Position numbers and translations under genes: made by a program. DNA of 64,000 nt, taken from positions 5,146,001 through 5,210,000 of the forward strand of contig NZ_CP151087.1 in NCBI RefSeq assembly GCF_038396785.1, given 5' to 3'. The notes under the pieces were generated by a model, which was not told the DNA's origin, searched no databases, and saw only the letters and a list, made by a program, of their open reading frames with translations. The stretch is from Sphingobacterium thalpophilum. Lineage in GTDB: Bacteria > Bacteroidota > Bacteroidia > Sphingobacteriales > Sphingobacteriaceae. Shown piece by piece: positions 9,769 through 19,485 of the stretch; the stretch's first letter is position 1; each line of letters starts with the position of its first letter.

Positions 9769-10329
9769 TTATTCGTCGAGCCTTTGGACAATGAGGGGAT
9801 TTAAATTTTTTCTTTTTGTTATTCCATTATACCGCTCATAATACTCATCTATCAATTTTTTGAGTGTATTGAAATCAAGCGACAATTGATCTGCCGAAAC
9901 GGCTATTCCATTTTCGAGTACATGTTGTTGTACTTGTGGAGAGAACTGCTGCATATAATTTTCGGGATGGTGTAGCTTCAAAAAAACAAAATGGACACCA
10001 TGGGCCATTCCTGTCGAGACAGATTGAATAGCAGTCCATTTTACAGTCCCAGCCTTTATTCCTACTGGCGTACCATGATATCGAATGCCATTTGCGTTCA
10101 ATATTAGGCCAGTCCGATCTTTAACAAATAGGCTTTTTACTCCGCCAATTAGACAATAACATCCTAAGCCCCCTAAGGTCAACATCAATGCTTCAGGGAA
10201 AATTCTTATTTTTTCAGCGACAAAGAAAATATAGTAAGCAAATGCCAAAGCCGCTATCGTCAACAGTAAGCCAAATAGCGCCAATTTCAGACGTTTTTTG
10301 TTATCGAATTCTATGATAGTCTCATTCAT
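9769..10329 (-). CDS. STM3941-family membrane protein
   Basis: 186 residues. Two adjacent transmembrane helices (about residues 14-34, LALFGLLLTIAALAFAYYIFF, and 40-58) are followed by a soluble PH-like domain with GLILNANGIRYHG and WTAIQSVSTG, the pattern of the widespread STM3941 family of unknown function. It lies directly upstream of a short AraC-type regulator on the same strand. It has no signal peptide beyond the membrane helices. Role unknown; a membrane-associated accessory of the regulator is only a guess from position. Confidence 0.65.
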   Translation of the reverse strand: MNETIIEFDNKKRLKLALFGLLLTIAALAFAYYIFFVAEKIRIFPEALMLTLGGLGCYCLIGGVKSLFVKDRTGLILNANGIRYHGTPVGIKAGTVKWTAIQSVSTGMAHGVHFVFLKLHHPENYMQQFSPQVQQHVLENGIAVSADQLSLDFNTLKKLIDEYYERYNGITKRKNLNPLIVQRLDE

Positions 10330-10530
10330 AATTAACGTTCTCTTTCACATTTTTATCAGACTAAGTTAAAACAACGCTTTTCAAATTTTCATGCGAATTT
10401 CAATTCGTATGGATTCGTTTTAAATTCGCAGTATTTTGAGGTCTATCTGTATTTAAGCTATTTTCTAAACTCAATTATATCCAGCGCTATGCTTCCAAGA
10501 ATCATCTTTGACGATTAACGTATTGATGGG

Positions 10531-13012
10531 TTAATCTATCCTCGAATCTTTTTCCAGCTTTTTGGTCTGTTTTGCGGAGAAGGTTTTTCCGAAATTGTAA
10601 CTGAAACTCAATTTTGCATAGCGAGACTTCAATTTATTCACTGTTTCAATGCTAATCACATTGCCTAAACTGGAAATAGGTGCTTTTTGTAAGTTGAAAA
10701 TATCCTCAATCGTCAGGGATATGTTTAACTTGTCCCGAAGCACTTTTTGTTGTAAACCCGTCGTGATATATCCTGTTCCCCCATATTGCATTTGAAAACT
10801 ATTTCTTTTCAGCATAAAAGCCGAGTATTTGAACAGTAGTCTTTGGCAGAATATTAATAAAGGTGTTGATCGACCCACTAAAGTTGACAATCCCAGGTAA
10901 CAAAATATCTGCTGTATTATTCGATCTGAAAGTCGGTCGTTGGGCCGATAAATATGTACTGATATTCACGCTGCTTCCAAATTTGTTTTGCGACATGACA
11001 TAAGCTCCAATCTGGTTTAGATTATAATCATTATAGTAGTTAAACTCTGGACTTCCAACCTCCGCATTATATCTTGAGATATAGGTGAACATATTCTTCG
11101 AGGAGTTTCCATATAAAGAAAATATCAGTGAGTGGTTGCTATTCCACTTGTGCGAATATTGCAGATCTAGCCTATTTGCAAAATATGGCTTCAAATGTGT
11201 GTTACCGTTGGTAAAATAGATAGGATTATTGGTCACCGCAAATGGATTGAGCATGTTATAACCTGGGCGTTCGATTCTTCTGTTCCCCGATAAAGCAATG
11301 CTGTTTTTAAGGTCCTCGAAATCATAACGTATATTAAAATTGGGAAATAAATTAAGATAGTTGTTTTTAATCTGTTCGTCAGTTAAAACGGATAGTAATT
11401 TATAATCGAATGATTCTAGTCGCAAGCCTACATCAAAGGAGAAATGTTTATATTTACCATTAAGAGAAGAATAAGCAGCAAGTATATTTTCGTTATATTG
11501 AACCTTATTTTCACTATTTACTTCTCCTCCGACGGTATTTCCATCTGTGGCTAGATTCTTAAAGAAACTTTCTGTATTTGCACGGGCATATTTTACACCG
11601 AATTTTAGATCAGTACCCTTTCCGATGTTAGTTTTGAAGTCTGTATTGAATGTCCAGATTTCATATGGTCTGGTAATAATAAAATTTCTGCTACCATTTT
11701 CTGAAGAATTTATTTCCGTGTTAGAGAAATCATATGCCTTTCTCCAGAATGAAGTGTTATTTTCATTTGAGTATTTCGCGTAATTCAGGCCGATTGAAAG
11801 CTTGCTTTTCTTTTTGAAATCTTTATCATAAATTAAATCGACGATATGGAAATTATTATCCAAAAACATGAGGTCCAGCTGTTTAAGCTGCCTTTGGAAT
11901 TCATCCTTCCGATTATAGATCGTGGCGTCTCGTTCATTTGGAAATTTACCATTAAAGCTGGCGTACCAATAATTAAAAGAGAGCGTACTCGTCGAATCAA
12001 TATTATAGAGGGTATTGGTTTTCATGGAATGTGTCCTTTGGGACCTTTCGCTAACCTGTTCTTGTCTATAGCGATAACTGGAATCAGGTAAGTAATAGTT
12101 TTTTATTAGATCGTTTCGTTTATGCAGGTTTTCACCGTATGAAAAATTATAACCTAATGAAATTTCAAACTTACTTTTTTTAAGATTTAAATTGAGCGAT
12201 TGGTCCGTTCCCCAAAGGGTAGAAACAGCTGTACTTGCCGACCCAAAGAATCCCAAATTGGAATTTTTCTTAAGTCTGATATCGAGGATACCTCCATCTC
12301 CGGCGGAATCATAGGCCGCACCCGGACTGGTAAGTACATTAACAGACAAGACCTCGTTGCTCGGTAGAGATTTCAGGTAGTTCAATAGATCCTGACCACC
12401 CAAATTGACTTTCCGCCCATTTATCAATACAGTAGCTCCCTTTCCAAGCAACTGTAATTTACCTTCTATTTCATCAACGGTCAATCCCGGTACCTGCTTG
12501 AGCAGTTCTGCTATATTTGTACTATTGCCTAATATATTGTTTTCCGCATTAAATCTATACCCACCGGTAATTAGCTCCAAGGTAGGTCTCTTGGAGGAAA
12601 CTGTAACCTCCTCAAGATTATTGTCAATCTTATAAAGTTCTATAGTACCGATATCTATATTGGAACCGTTCGGCGTTTCGATTCTTTTTATCTGAGACTG
12701 AAAGCCCATGTGATTGATTTTTAGGTAAAATGAACGCTGACTGTGGGTGAATTGAAAGTCCCCACTTTCATTTGTAACCACTGTTTTGACAGGATGGCTG
12801 CCCCTTTGATGGTCCAGTAAGTAAATTGAAACCAAATGAACGGGTTCTTTTGTAAGCGAATCGACTATTTTGCCTGTAACAGTAAAGGTTGAATCGATGC
12901 GCGAAAGGATAATTCTATTAGATGAACCATGAGCTATGGCGAAAAGAAGCAGGCATGGGAAGACTAGGGCAATTTTTTTTAAGACTTTCATGTAATTAAG
13001 GTTCTTGTGCAA
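10531..13012 (-). pseudogene. Outer-membrane beta-barrel receptor gene with a frameshift near its 3' end
   Basis: The main frame (13012 down to 10799, 737 residues) has a signal peptide, a CarboxypepD_reg domain (VTGKIVDSLTKEPVHLVSIYL), a plug-like region (LLKQVPGLTVDEIEGKLQLLGKG, TSPGAAYDSAGDGGILDIRLK) and a long OMP_b-brl_3-type barrel. It stops abruptly after GFYAEKK. The missing end (NSFQMQYGGTGYITTGLQ to YAKLSFSYNFGKTF) continues in another frame down to 10531. The switch lies at the run TTTT (plus strand, 10806-10809): one base fewer restores continuity as AERNSFQMQYGG. The barrel would lack its last strands and closing aromatic residue, so the protein is probably nonfunctional, unless this is a sequencing error. 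These receptors resemble TonB-dependent siderophore or peptide receptors. Confidence 0.8.
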
Positions 13013-13271
13013 AGTTTGATGACCATTGTTTGCAGTTAGTGACTATAGGTTAGTCGAGCTCAGGAAAAAAATGTTGCACGATTAATAATAAAAGCGATTA
13101 CCAATTGGCACAAAAGTCTTTTTATAAGTAAAAGCAAGTCTCTACCCGATATGAGTTGCAGTTGGTCAAAATTAAGAGTAGATAAGATGTATGGTCTATA
13201 TTTATTCTAAAAAAAATCTTTATTAAAAAAATCAAAACAAATATAGTATATTTATGTTCTAAATAAAGTGT

Positions 13272-13913
13272 ATGAAATATCAACTTTTAAAAGAAATCAT
13301 TGTATTAGTAGAGGAGTTTGAACAGGAGAACGTAGATGGAATCTACAGTACCGACGCGGATGGATTTAAACGTTGGGTAGTGGCAAAAGAAACCGATGTT
13401 CTGGTCGAACCTGAATGGGACGGTAAGGAAAATGGGCGTAGTCCAGAGAGTGTGATCAGCACATTAATAGTGCATATGAATAGGTTTGCAAAAAGTTATT
13501 CAAAGGCAGCTATTTGGGAATCTGATTTTTCTACACAAGAGGAGTTTATATACCTTATAACCTTAAGGTCGTTTGGCGAGATGACAAAAATGGAATTGAT
13601 CAGGCGGAATATTCATGAAAAGCCAGCCGGCATGGCGATTATAAATCGTTTGATCAAACAAGGATGGATCGGTCAGCAAGATTCAGAGCAAGACCGACGA
13701 AGTAAGGTGCTTTATATCACAGAAAATGGCTTATCGGCGTTGGATCGACAAATGGGAAAAATACGTCATGCCACTCAGATTGTTTCAGGTGATTTGACCT
13801 ACAATGAAAAAATAACACTGATAAGTCTATTGGATAAATTGAGCAAATTTCATCAATTAATCTATGATAGAAATATTGCACCTGATAAATTGCTGGAACA
13901 AGTGAAGTTATAA
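13272..13913 (+). CDS. MarR-family transcriptional regulator upstream of the carotenoid genes
   Basis: 213 residues. The N-terminal extension of about 60 residues is followed by a winged helix-turn-helix (TKMELIRRNIHEKPAGMAIINRLIKQGWI) and the MarR wing signature DRRSKVLYITENG. C-terminal helices form the dimer interface. It stands 200 bases upstream of crtI on the same strand and diverges from the broken receptor gene. MarR regulators are recurrent neighbours of carotenoid clusters in Bacteroidota, so control of the crt genes is plausible (inference). The 258-base divergent region upstream is A+T-rich and should hold its promoter. Confidence 0.85.
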   Translation: MKYQLLKEIIVLVEEFEQENVDGIYSTDADGFKRWVVAKETDVLVEPEWDGKENGRSPESVISTLIVHMNRFAKSYSKAAIWESDFSTQEEFIYLITLRSFGEMTKMELIRRNIHEKPAGMAIINRLIKQGWIGQQDSEQDRRSKVLYITENGLSALDRQMGKIRHATQIVSGDLTYNEKITLISLLDKLSKFHQLIYDRNIAPDKLLEQVKL

Positions 13914-14113
13914 TTCAGTCCGAAGTGTAATAGGAATAGCTGGCTTTTTGTTGTCTTTTACACTTTTTGAAAAAGTCGCCTCCGAAATCTGATGATTAAT
14001 AGGCAGATCAAATTATGGATATAATAAGATACTTTAATGCACACATTGTCCATTGCGGTAATGGAAGGTCCATCTGGATGTTGCCCTTGCATAGGGAGTT
14101 AAAATAAACAAAA

Positions 14114-15592
14114 ATGAAAAAGAAGGTAGCAGTTATTGGTGCAGGTTTTTCGGGTCTTTCAGCGGCGGCCTATCTTGCGCAGGCAGGATACGATGTGCAT
14201 GTTTTTGAGAAACATACGCAGCCCGGTGGAAGGGCGAGACAGTTTAGTACGACAGAAGGATTTAGATTTGATATGGGACCGAGCTGGTACTGGATGCCTG
14301 ACATCATTGAATCATTTTTTTCAGATTTTGGGTGTTGTACTGCTGATTTTTTTGAACTTGTATCACTCAATCCTCAATTTGAAATGATATTTAACTCTGG
14401 ACAGATTCGTGTACCTGAATCCTATCAGGAGTTAAAACAATTATTTGAACAGATCGAACCTGGGGCTGGTACGCAGTTGGATAGCTTTATGGAAGCTGCA
14501 AAATTTAAGTATGAAGTGGGCATGCGGGATTTTGTGAATAAACCCTGTCACAATTGGGGCGAATTTCTCTCTCCAAAAATTGCACTTAGTGCTTTTAAGC
14601 TAGATTTGCTTTCTAATTTTAGATCCTATGTTGCCAAATATTTTAAGGACCAAAGATTGCGGACATTGATGGAATTCCCCGTTATATTTTTGGGCGCTTC
14701 ACCCAAGGATATTCCGGCATTATATAGCCTGATGAACTACGGCGGTTATGCGCTTGGAACACATTATCCCAAAGGGGGCTTTTTTCAGTTAGTACTGGCG
14801 ATGCAGCAAGTAGCGGAGAGACAAGGTGTCACTTTCCATTTTGATCATAATGTTGATACGTTAAATATTGAAAAGAATAAGATCACATCATTAGTTGTTA
14901 ATGGTGTGAATCATCCATTTGATCTCGTGGTTGCATCGGCCGATTACCACCATATCGAAACACTACTTGCCAAGGAGTTGAGAAACTACGATGACGATTA
15001 TTGGAAGAGCAGGACCTTTGCACCCTCAAGTTTGATCTATTACCTAGGGATGAAATCGTCCATTCCAAATCTAACTCATCACACACTGTTCTTTGAGCAC
15101 CCGTTGGATGATCATATCGACTGTATCTATGGTGAAAAAAAATGGCCTCAAAATCCGCTGTTCTATGTATGTTGTCCATCCAAAACGGATCCGCATGTTG
15201 CTCCTGCAGACAGTGAGAATCTCTTCTTATTAATGCCCTTGGCGACCGCTATCCCGGATGATGATGAAACACGTGAAAAATATCTAATTAAGATGTTAAA
15301 GCGTTTGGAAAAGCATACCGGTACAAAAAACTTATATGAACAGATTGCATACAAGAGGAGTTACTGTGTGAGCGAATTTATCAGCGATTATAATGCTTAC
15401 GGGGGAAATGCTTATGGACTAGCAAATACATTGAAACAGACAGCAGTATGGAAACCCAAGATCAGAAATAAGAAAGTCCATAATCTTTTTTATTCAGGTC
15501 AGCTAACGGTTCCTGGTCCCGGTGTGCCTCCCTCCATTTTATCAGGGAAAATTGTTGCCAAAGAAGCCATTGAATTATATCGTAAAACATAA
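14114..15592 (+). CDS. crtI: Phytoene desaturase
   Basis: 492 residues, the usual CrtI length. The N-terminus carries the FAD-binding Rossmann motif (AVIGAGFSGLSAAAYLA, then VFEKHTQPGGRAR), and the C-terminus the CrtI signature (YSGQLTVPGPGVPPSILSG). It desaturates phytoene stepwise to lycopene at the membrane with FAD. It is first of four tightly packed genes with crtB 4 bases downstream. The 200 bases between the MarR gene and crtI hold no gene and should carry the operon promoter. Paralogous desaturases exist for other carotenoids, but the neighbours favour phytoene to lycopene. Confidence 0.93.
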   Translation: MKKKVAVIGAGFSGLSAAAYLAQAGYDVHVFEKHTQPGGRARQFSTTEGFRFDMGPSWYWMPDIIESFFSDFGCCTADFFELVSLNPQFEMIFNSGQIRVPESYQELKQLFEQIEPGAGTQLDSFMEAAKFKYEVGMRDFVNKPCHNWGEFLSPKIALSAFKLDLLSNFRSYVAKYFKDQRLRTLMEFPVIFLGASPKDIPALYSLMNYGGYALGTHYPKGGFFQLVLAMQQVAERQGVTFHFDHNVDTLNIEKNKITSLVVNGVNHPFDLVVASADYHHIETLLAKELRNYDDDYWKSRTFAPSSLIYYLGMKSSIPNLTHHTLFFEHPLDDHIDCIYGEKKWPQNPLFYVCCPSKTDPHVAPADSENLFLLMPLATAIPDDDETREKYLIKMLKRLEKHTGTKNLYEQIAYKRSYCVSEFISDYNAYGGNAYGLANTLKQTAVWKPKIRNKKVHNLFYSGQLTVPGPGVPPSILSGKIVAKEAIELYRKT

Positions 15593-15596
15593 GACC

Positions 15597-16433
15597 ATGA
15601 AAAAGCTATTTGATGAACTCGCTTATGAAGTAAGCAAAAAAACAACTGAAAAATATAGTACAAGTTTCTCGCTCGGTATTTTGGCGCTCAAGCCCTCCAT
15701 TAGGGCTAGTATATATGCGATTTATGGCTATGTACGATTAGCCGATGAAATCGTGGACAGTTTTCATGGATATGATAAGAAGCGGCTGTTGGCGCGGTTA
15801 TATCTCGAGACAAACTGTGCTTTAGAGGAAGGTATCTCATTAAATCCGATATTACAATCTTTTCAGGAGACGGTACATAAGTATGCTATTGATGTCGAGC
15901 TAATCCGTCAATTTCTACACAGCATGGAAATGGACCTGAATAAAGTCGACTATAATTCTGAACGCTATAAAGAATATATTTATGGCTCGGCTGAAGTGGT
16001 GGGATTGATGTGTTTACAGGTTTTTACAGAAGGTAATAGACAGCGCTATGAGGAGTTAAAACCTTACGCTATGAAACTAGGCTCCGCATTTCAGAAAATA
16101 AACTTCTTGCGGGATCTTAAAGACGATTACCATGTTCTTGGGCGTACCTATTTTCCGAATTTGGATCTGGCTGTCTTTGATAATGCCCTCAAAAGCCAGA
16201 TTGAGGATGAGATACACAGCGAATTTAAGGAAGCGCTTTTGGGAATTAAAAAATTGCCTGCATCGGCAAAATTTGGCGTTTATCTGGCTTACAAATATTA
16301 TCTTTCCCTGTTTTCGAAGATTCGAAAAAAATCCCCAAAGGAGATTTTGGAAAGCAGGGTGAGGATACCAAATGCACAAAAAGCCTATGTTGCTTTAAAA
16401 AGTTATCTGCGTTACAAAGCTGCTTACTTATAA
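15597..16433 (+). CDS. crtB: Phytoene synthase
   Basis: 278 residues from the ATG at 15597; an upstream in-frame start at 15522 lies inside crtI and adds a non-homologous leader. Both aspartate-rich substrate-binding motifs are present: ADEIVDSFHGYD near residue 45 and FLRDLKDDYHVLGRTYFPN near residue 170. It condenses two geranylgeranyl diphosphate molecules head-to-head to phytoene, the first committed step, feeding CrtI. The spacing to crtI (4 bases) and to crtZ (9 bases) indicates one operon. No crtE (GGPP synthase) or idi is in the window, so the precursor must be supplied from elsewhere. Confidence 0.93.
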   Translation: MKKLFDELAYEVSKKTTEKYSTSFSLGILALKPSIRASIYAIYGYVRLADEIVDSFHGYDKKRLLARLYLETNCALEEGISLNPILQSFQETVHKYAIDVELIRQFLHSMEMDLNKVDYNSERYKEYIYGSAEVVGLMCLQVFTEGNRQRYEELKPYAMKLGSAFQKINFLRDLKDDYHVLGRTYFPNLDLAVFDNALKSQIEDEIHSEFKEALLGIKKLPASAKFGVYLAYKYYLSLFSKIRKKSPKEILESRVRIPNAQKAYVALKSYLRYKAAYL

Positions 16434-16442
16434 AATAAAGCT

Positions 16443-16901
16443 ATGAATTTTATTACTGTATTGGTCACTTTTATTGCTATGGAGGGCGCAACCTGGCTTA
16501 TCCATAAGTATATTATGCACGGCTTTCTCTGGGTATTACATCGCGATCATCATGATCATAGCAATGCGGGCTTTTTGGAAAAGAATGATTACTTTTTTAT
16601 CATTTTTGCCCTTCCTACCATCGCGTTGATGTATTTTGGTTCGTTAAGGGGATACAATTATCTGTTTTATATTGGATTAGGGATTATGCTTTATGGTATG
16701 GCATATTTCTTTGTACATGATATATTTATCCATCAACGCTTCAAATGGTTGAGTAAAACAAATAACCGTTACTTTTTGGCGCTTCGGCGTGCTCATAAAC
16801 AACATCATAAACATTTGGGTAAAGAGGAGGGCGAATGTTTTGGCTTTTTATATGTTCCGATGAAATACTTTAAAATGTATACTAACAATGAAAAAATATG
16901 A
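16443..16901 (+). CDS. crtZ: Beta-carotene hydroxylase
   Basis: 152 residues, typical for CrtZ. The histidine clusters of the fatty-acid-hydroxylase-like di-iron enzymes are all visible: HKYIMH and HRDHHDHS near the N-terminus, VHDIFIHQRF in the middle, and RRAHKQHHKH near the C-terminus, separated by membrane helices. It adds hydroxyl groups to the beta-ionone rings, turning beta-carotene into zeaxanthin. Its stop overlaps the start of the lycopene cyclase gene (ATGA at 16898-16901), implying translational coupling. Confidence 0.92.
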   Translation: MNFITVLVTFIAMEGATWLIHKYIMHGFLWVLHRDHHDHSNAGFLEKNDYFFIIFALPTIALMYFGSLRGYNYLFYIGLGIMLYGMAYFFVHDIFIHQRFKWLSKTNNRYFLALRRAHKQHHKHLGKEEGECFGFLYVPMKYFKMYTNNEKI

Positions 16902-17599
16902 TGCCATATACTTACTCGCTTATCTTATTTTTTACGGTCATAATCTGTTTTGTCGCATCCTTCGACAAGCGGCTTCGATTCGATCGTGAGTTTGTTCCAT
17001 TCTTAAAGTCAGCGGCACTTGTTGCTGTATTTTTTATAGCTTGGGATGTCTGGTTTACCAGTAAGGGAGTGTGGTGGTTTGACACAAGGTACACCCTAGG
17101 CCTGGTTATAGCAGGCTTACCATTGGAAGAATGGTTATTCTTTATTTTCATCCCTTTTTCTTGTATTTTCACCTATTTCTGCATTGATAAATTTTTTAGA
17201 TTACAATCGCTATCGGCCTTCAATAATATTGTTGTCTTTGTAAGTGTCATTATATGTGCTGTTGTTGCTCTTCGATATGCTGACAGAATCTATACCGTAG
17301 TTACCGCTGCTGTGACTATGGTGACATTGGTGCTTTTTCACTTTGTATTTCGGATACAATGGATTACGCAGGCCTCTTTAGTCTTCACTTTGCTGATGCT
17401 GGGCTTTTTACCTGTCAACGGCATACTAACCGGAACAGGATTGGAGTCCCCTATTGTCAATTACAATCCAATGGAATTTATGGGGATCAGGGTACTTACT
17501 ATTCCGGTTGAAGATGCAGTGTACGGATACACTCAGTTTTTGTGGGTTCTTTACTTTTTCAAAAAGTTTCAAAGTAGGCCCCTAAAATCCAGTCTGTAA
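16898..17599 (+). CDS. crtY: Lycopene beta-cyclase, fused CrtYc-CrtYd type
   Basis: 233 residues with six to seven predicted membrane helices arranged as two related halves (about 1-105 and 115-233). Each half carries the acidic signature of this cyclase class: GLPLEEWLFFIFIPF in the first and IPVEDAVYGYTQFL in the second. This is the membrane-type cyclase known from actinobacteria, archaea and Bacteroidota, where the halves are separate or fused. It cyclises both ends of lycopene to give beta-carotene. Two adjacent ATG codons (16898 and 16901) are possible starts; the second matches family N-termini (MPYTYS). The gene ends the carotenoid operon. Confidence 0.9.
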   Translation: MMPYTYSLILFFTVIICFVASFDKRLRFDREFVPFLKSAALVAVFFIAWDVWFTSKGVWWFDTRYTLGLVIAGLPLEEWLFFIFIPFSCIFTYFCIDKFFRLQSLSAFNNIVVFVSVIICAVVALRYADRIYTVVTAAVTMVTLVLFHFVFRIQWITQASLVFTLLMLGFLPVNGILTGTGLESPIVNYNPMEFMGIRVLTIPVEDAVYGYTQFLWVLYFFKKFQSRPLKSSL

Positions 17600-17656
17600 A
17601 GTGGATGCATTTGAACAGCTCAAATAAGCTCAGAAATCCGCTGCTTGATTTTTTGG

Positions 17657-17689
17657 AAAGTAAATCCATGTTTGTAATGGATTTACTTT
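17657..17689 (+). terminator. Strong hairpin downstream of the carotenoid operon
   Basis: A perfect 13-bp inverted repeat (AAAGTAAATCCAT / ATGGATTTACTTT) with a 7-base loop starts 58 bases after the crtY stop. There is no long T-run behind it, so it may act as a terminator or as an mRNA 3' end stabiliser. Confidence 0.5.
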
Positions 17690-17735
17690 ATCGACTCTCA
17701 CTTTGAATTAAAAATACCTTAATTAAATTTTTTGC

Positions 17736-17774
17736 TTATTGTTTTACCCAGTAAAAAGTTTTTGAAAAGATGCC
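17736..17774 (-). pseudogene. Displaced 3' end of the DUF2147-like gene (cut off by the IS4 element)
   Basis: Read on the minus strand, this stretch encodes GIFSKTFYWVKQ and a stop at 17736. Its first 12 bases (17763-17774) repeat the sequence at 19121-19132, inside the DUF2147-like gene on the other side of the IS. Joining 19121 directly to this segment gives an uninterrupted frame, AHKGIFSKTFYWVKQ-stop, with the aromatic FYW ending expected for the family. It is therefore the original C-terminus, separated by the 1.35-kb insertion. Confidence 0.8.
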
Positions 17775-19120
17775 ACTTGCGTCCTAAACGTTTAAAAAGT
17801 GGCGGTGTTTGGATATAGCAAAGTTGCTATATTTAAATTGCAAAATTATAACACACCGCCATGATAAATTTAAATGTTTTTAGTCAGATTTTATCTCTTG
17901 TTGACCGTGAATTATTCAAAGATTTGGTTGCAAAGCACAAAAGTGATAAACACCAGAAAGGGATCAACAGCTGGACGCATCTAGTCAGTATGCTTTTCTG
18001 TCATTTTTCCTCGGCAGATTCGGTCCGGGATATTAGTAACGGTCTGCGCAGTACCACTGGTAATCTGAACCACTTAGGTGTAGTAAGAGCTCCAAGTAAG
18101 TCTAATATATCCTATATCAACACACACCGTACCCATGAACTTTTCAAAGATCTTTACTATTCTGTTTTGGATAGGCTTTGGCAAAAGGACACCCATTTTC
18201 GCAAAGATCTTGGTCAGCTAAAGCGTAAAGTATATCTGATGGATGCAAGCATCATCCCCTTATGTCTATCTGTATTTGACTGGGCAAAGTTTCGTAGCAC
18301 CAAAGGTGCCGTAAAGCTGCACACTGTCTTGGATTATGATGGCTGCCTACCTGTTTTTATGCAGATTACCGATGGAAAAGTACATGAGAGCCAGCGAGCC
18401 GGTAGTTACAGTTTTTCCAAGGGAAGCGTGCTGGTAGTGGACCGTGGCTACGTGGATTACAGCTGGCTTGGGGATTTGGACAGCAGGGGGTGTTACTTCG
18501 TTACCAGGAGTAAAGTTAATATGAAGTACAAGGTTATCAAGTCCTATCAGAGTGAAGCACTCATGGAAAAGGGGATCCTTAAGGATGAGCTCATTGAGCT
18601 ATCCGGTGCTGCCTGCAATAAATACAACGGCAAGCCGCTACGCCTAGTCCACTTTTGGGACAGCACCACTGGCAATGAGTACCACTTTTTGACCAATAAT
18701 ACGAAGTGGAAGGCTTCTTTGGTGGCAAACATCTATAAACAACGCTGGCATATCGAAGTCTTCTTCAAGCATCTAAAGCAGCGCTTAAAAGTATCGACAT
18801 TCATAGGGACTTCTGAAAATGCAGTGATGATCCAGATCTGGACTTCACTCATTGGCATATTACTGTTAAAATACTTGTAAAAAAAGGCCAAATATGACTG
18901 AAACCTGTCCAATCTGGTCGCATTCATCAGAATGAATATCTTCGTGAAAATAAACATCTGGCAATGGATAGATGATCCCTTTCTCAGGCCGCCTATAAAA
19001 GGAAAAAAGGGACAGCTAAAGATCTTCGCAGATTGAAAAATAGGGGTCAATATCGAAATGATGAAAAAAGCTATGCTTGTACCACAGAAATCGAATCCTA
19101 AAATTTATTTAGGACACATA
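17775..19120 (+). mobile_element. IS4-family insertion sequence with 12-bp target duplication
   Basis: The element carries one DDE transposase gene and is bounded by imperfect terminal inverted repeats (left CTTGCGTCCTAAA ending at 17788, right complement TATGTGTCCTAAA starting at 19108; 10 of 13 bases match). The 12-bp sequence TGAAAAGATGCC occurs directly on both sides (17763-17774 and 19121-19132), which fits the 10-13 bp target duplications known for IS4/IS231-like elements. The intact duplication suggests a fairly recent insertion by simple transposition. It interrupts the 3' end of a DUF2147-like gene. Confidence 0.8.
17861..19036 (+). pseudogene. IS4-family transposase, interrupted by two in-frame stop codons
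   Basis: The intact part (17861-18880, 339 residues) contains the DDE core: VYLMDASIIPL (first Asp), LVVDRGYVDYSW (second Asp) and the family signature YKQRWHIEVFFKHLKQRL (catalytic Glu). The reading frame does not end naturally at the TAA (18878-18880): beyond it the same frame continues with AKYD, a TGA at 18899-18901 where relatives have Trp, then NLSNLVAFIRMNIFVKIN and IDDPFLRPP to a TGA at 19034-19036, the normal C-terminus of this subgroup. Two nonsense codons thus remove about 50 residues. Whether the shortened protein is active is unknown. Confidence 0.8.
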
Positions 19121-19426
19121 TGAAAAGATGCCTTTATGGGCCACAATTTTCAACTTTTTTCCCTGCAGGTACATTTCGCAATTGCCCTTTTGGCCGGTAT
19201 CATGGTTTTGCACAGTCCCCTTCCATTCATTTTTTTCAAAACGTACATTGTAGAGGGTTGGACGTCCTTTGGGATCGAGACCAGAAAATTTTCCGTTGCT
19301 GTAAGTGATGGTGATAATGAAGCCTTCCTCGGTTTTCCATTTACCTGCAAAATTATCATTGGAGGATTGAGCAACACTCATTATTGCCATGAAGATGATG
19401 ACAAGGGATGACAGTATTTTTTTCAT
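19109..19426 (-). CDS. Exported DUF2147-like small protein, C-terminus replaced by IS sequence
   Basis: 105 residues from the ATG at 19426 (further in-frame ATGs at 19441 and 19453 would precede the signal peptide). A signal peptide MKKILSSLVIIFMAIMSVAQ leads to a small beta-rich domain with FAGKWKTEEGF, GKFSGLDPKGRP and GQKGNCEMYL, resembling DUF2147 periplasmic proteins of unknown function. The last three residues (YVS) and the stop are encoded by the IS4 terminal repeat; the native ending lies at 17736-17774. The domain is nearly complete, so the product may still fold. Confidence 0.7.
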   Translation of the reverse strand: MKKILSSLVIIFMAIMSVAQSSNDNFAGKWKTEEGFIITITYSNGKFSGLDPKGRPTLYNVRFEKNEWKGTVQNHDTGQKGNCEMYLQGKKLKIVAHKGIFSYVS

Positions 19427-19485
19427 ATGTAATGATTTCATACTGCAAAGCAAATTAAAATAATCTGCAGTGTTTTTAATATATC

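Noticed and set aside
14114..17599. Carotenoid cluster as a flexirubin or ketocarotenoid locus
   Set aside because: No ketolase (crtW) or aryl-polyene genes are present; the four enzymes fit zeaxanthin.
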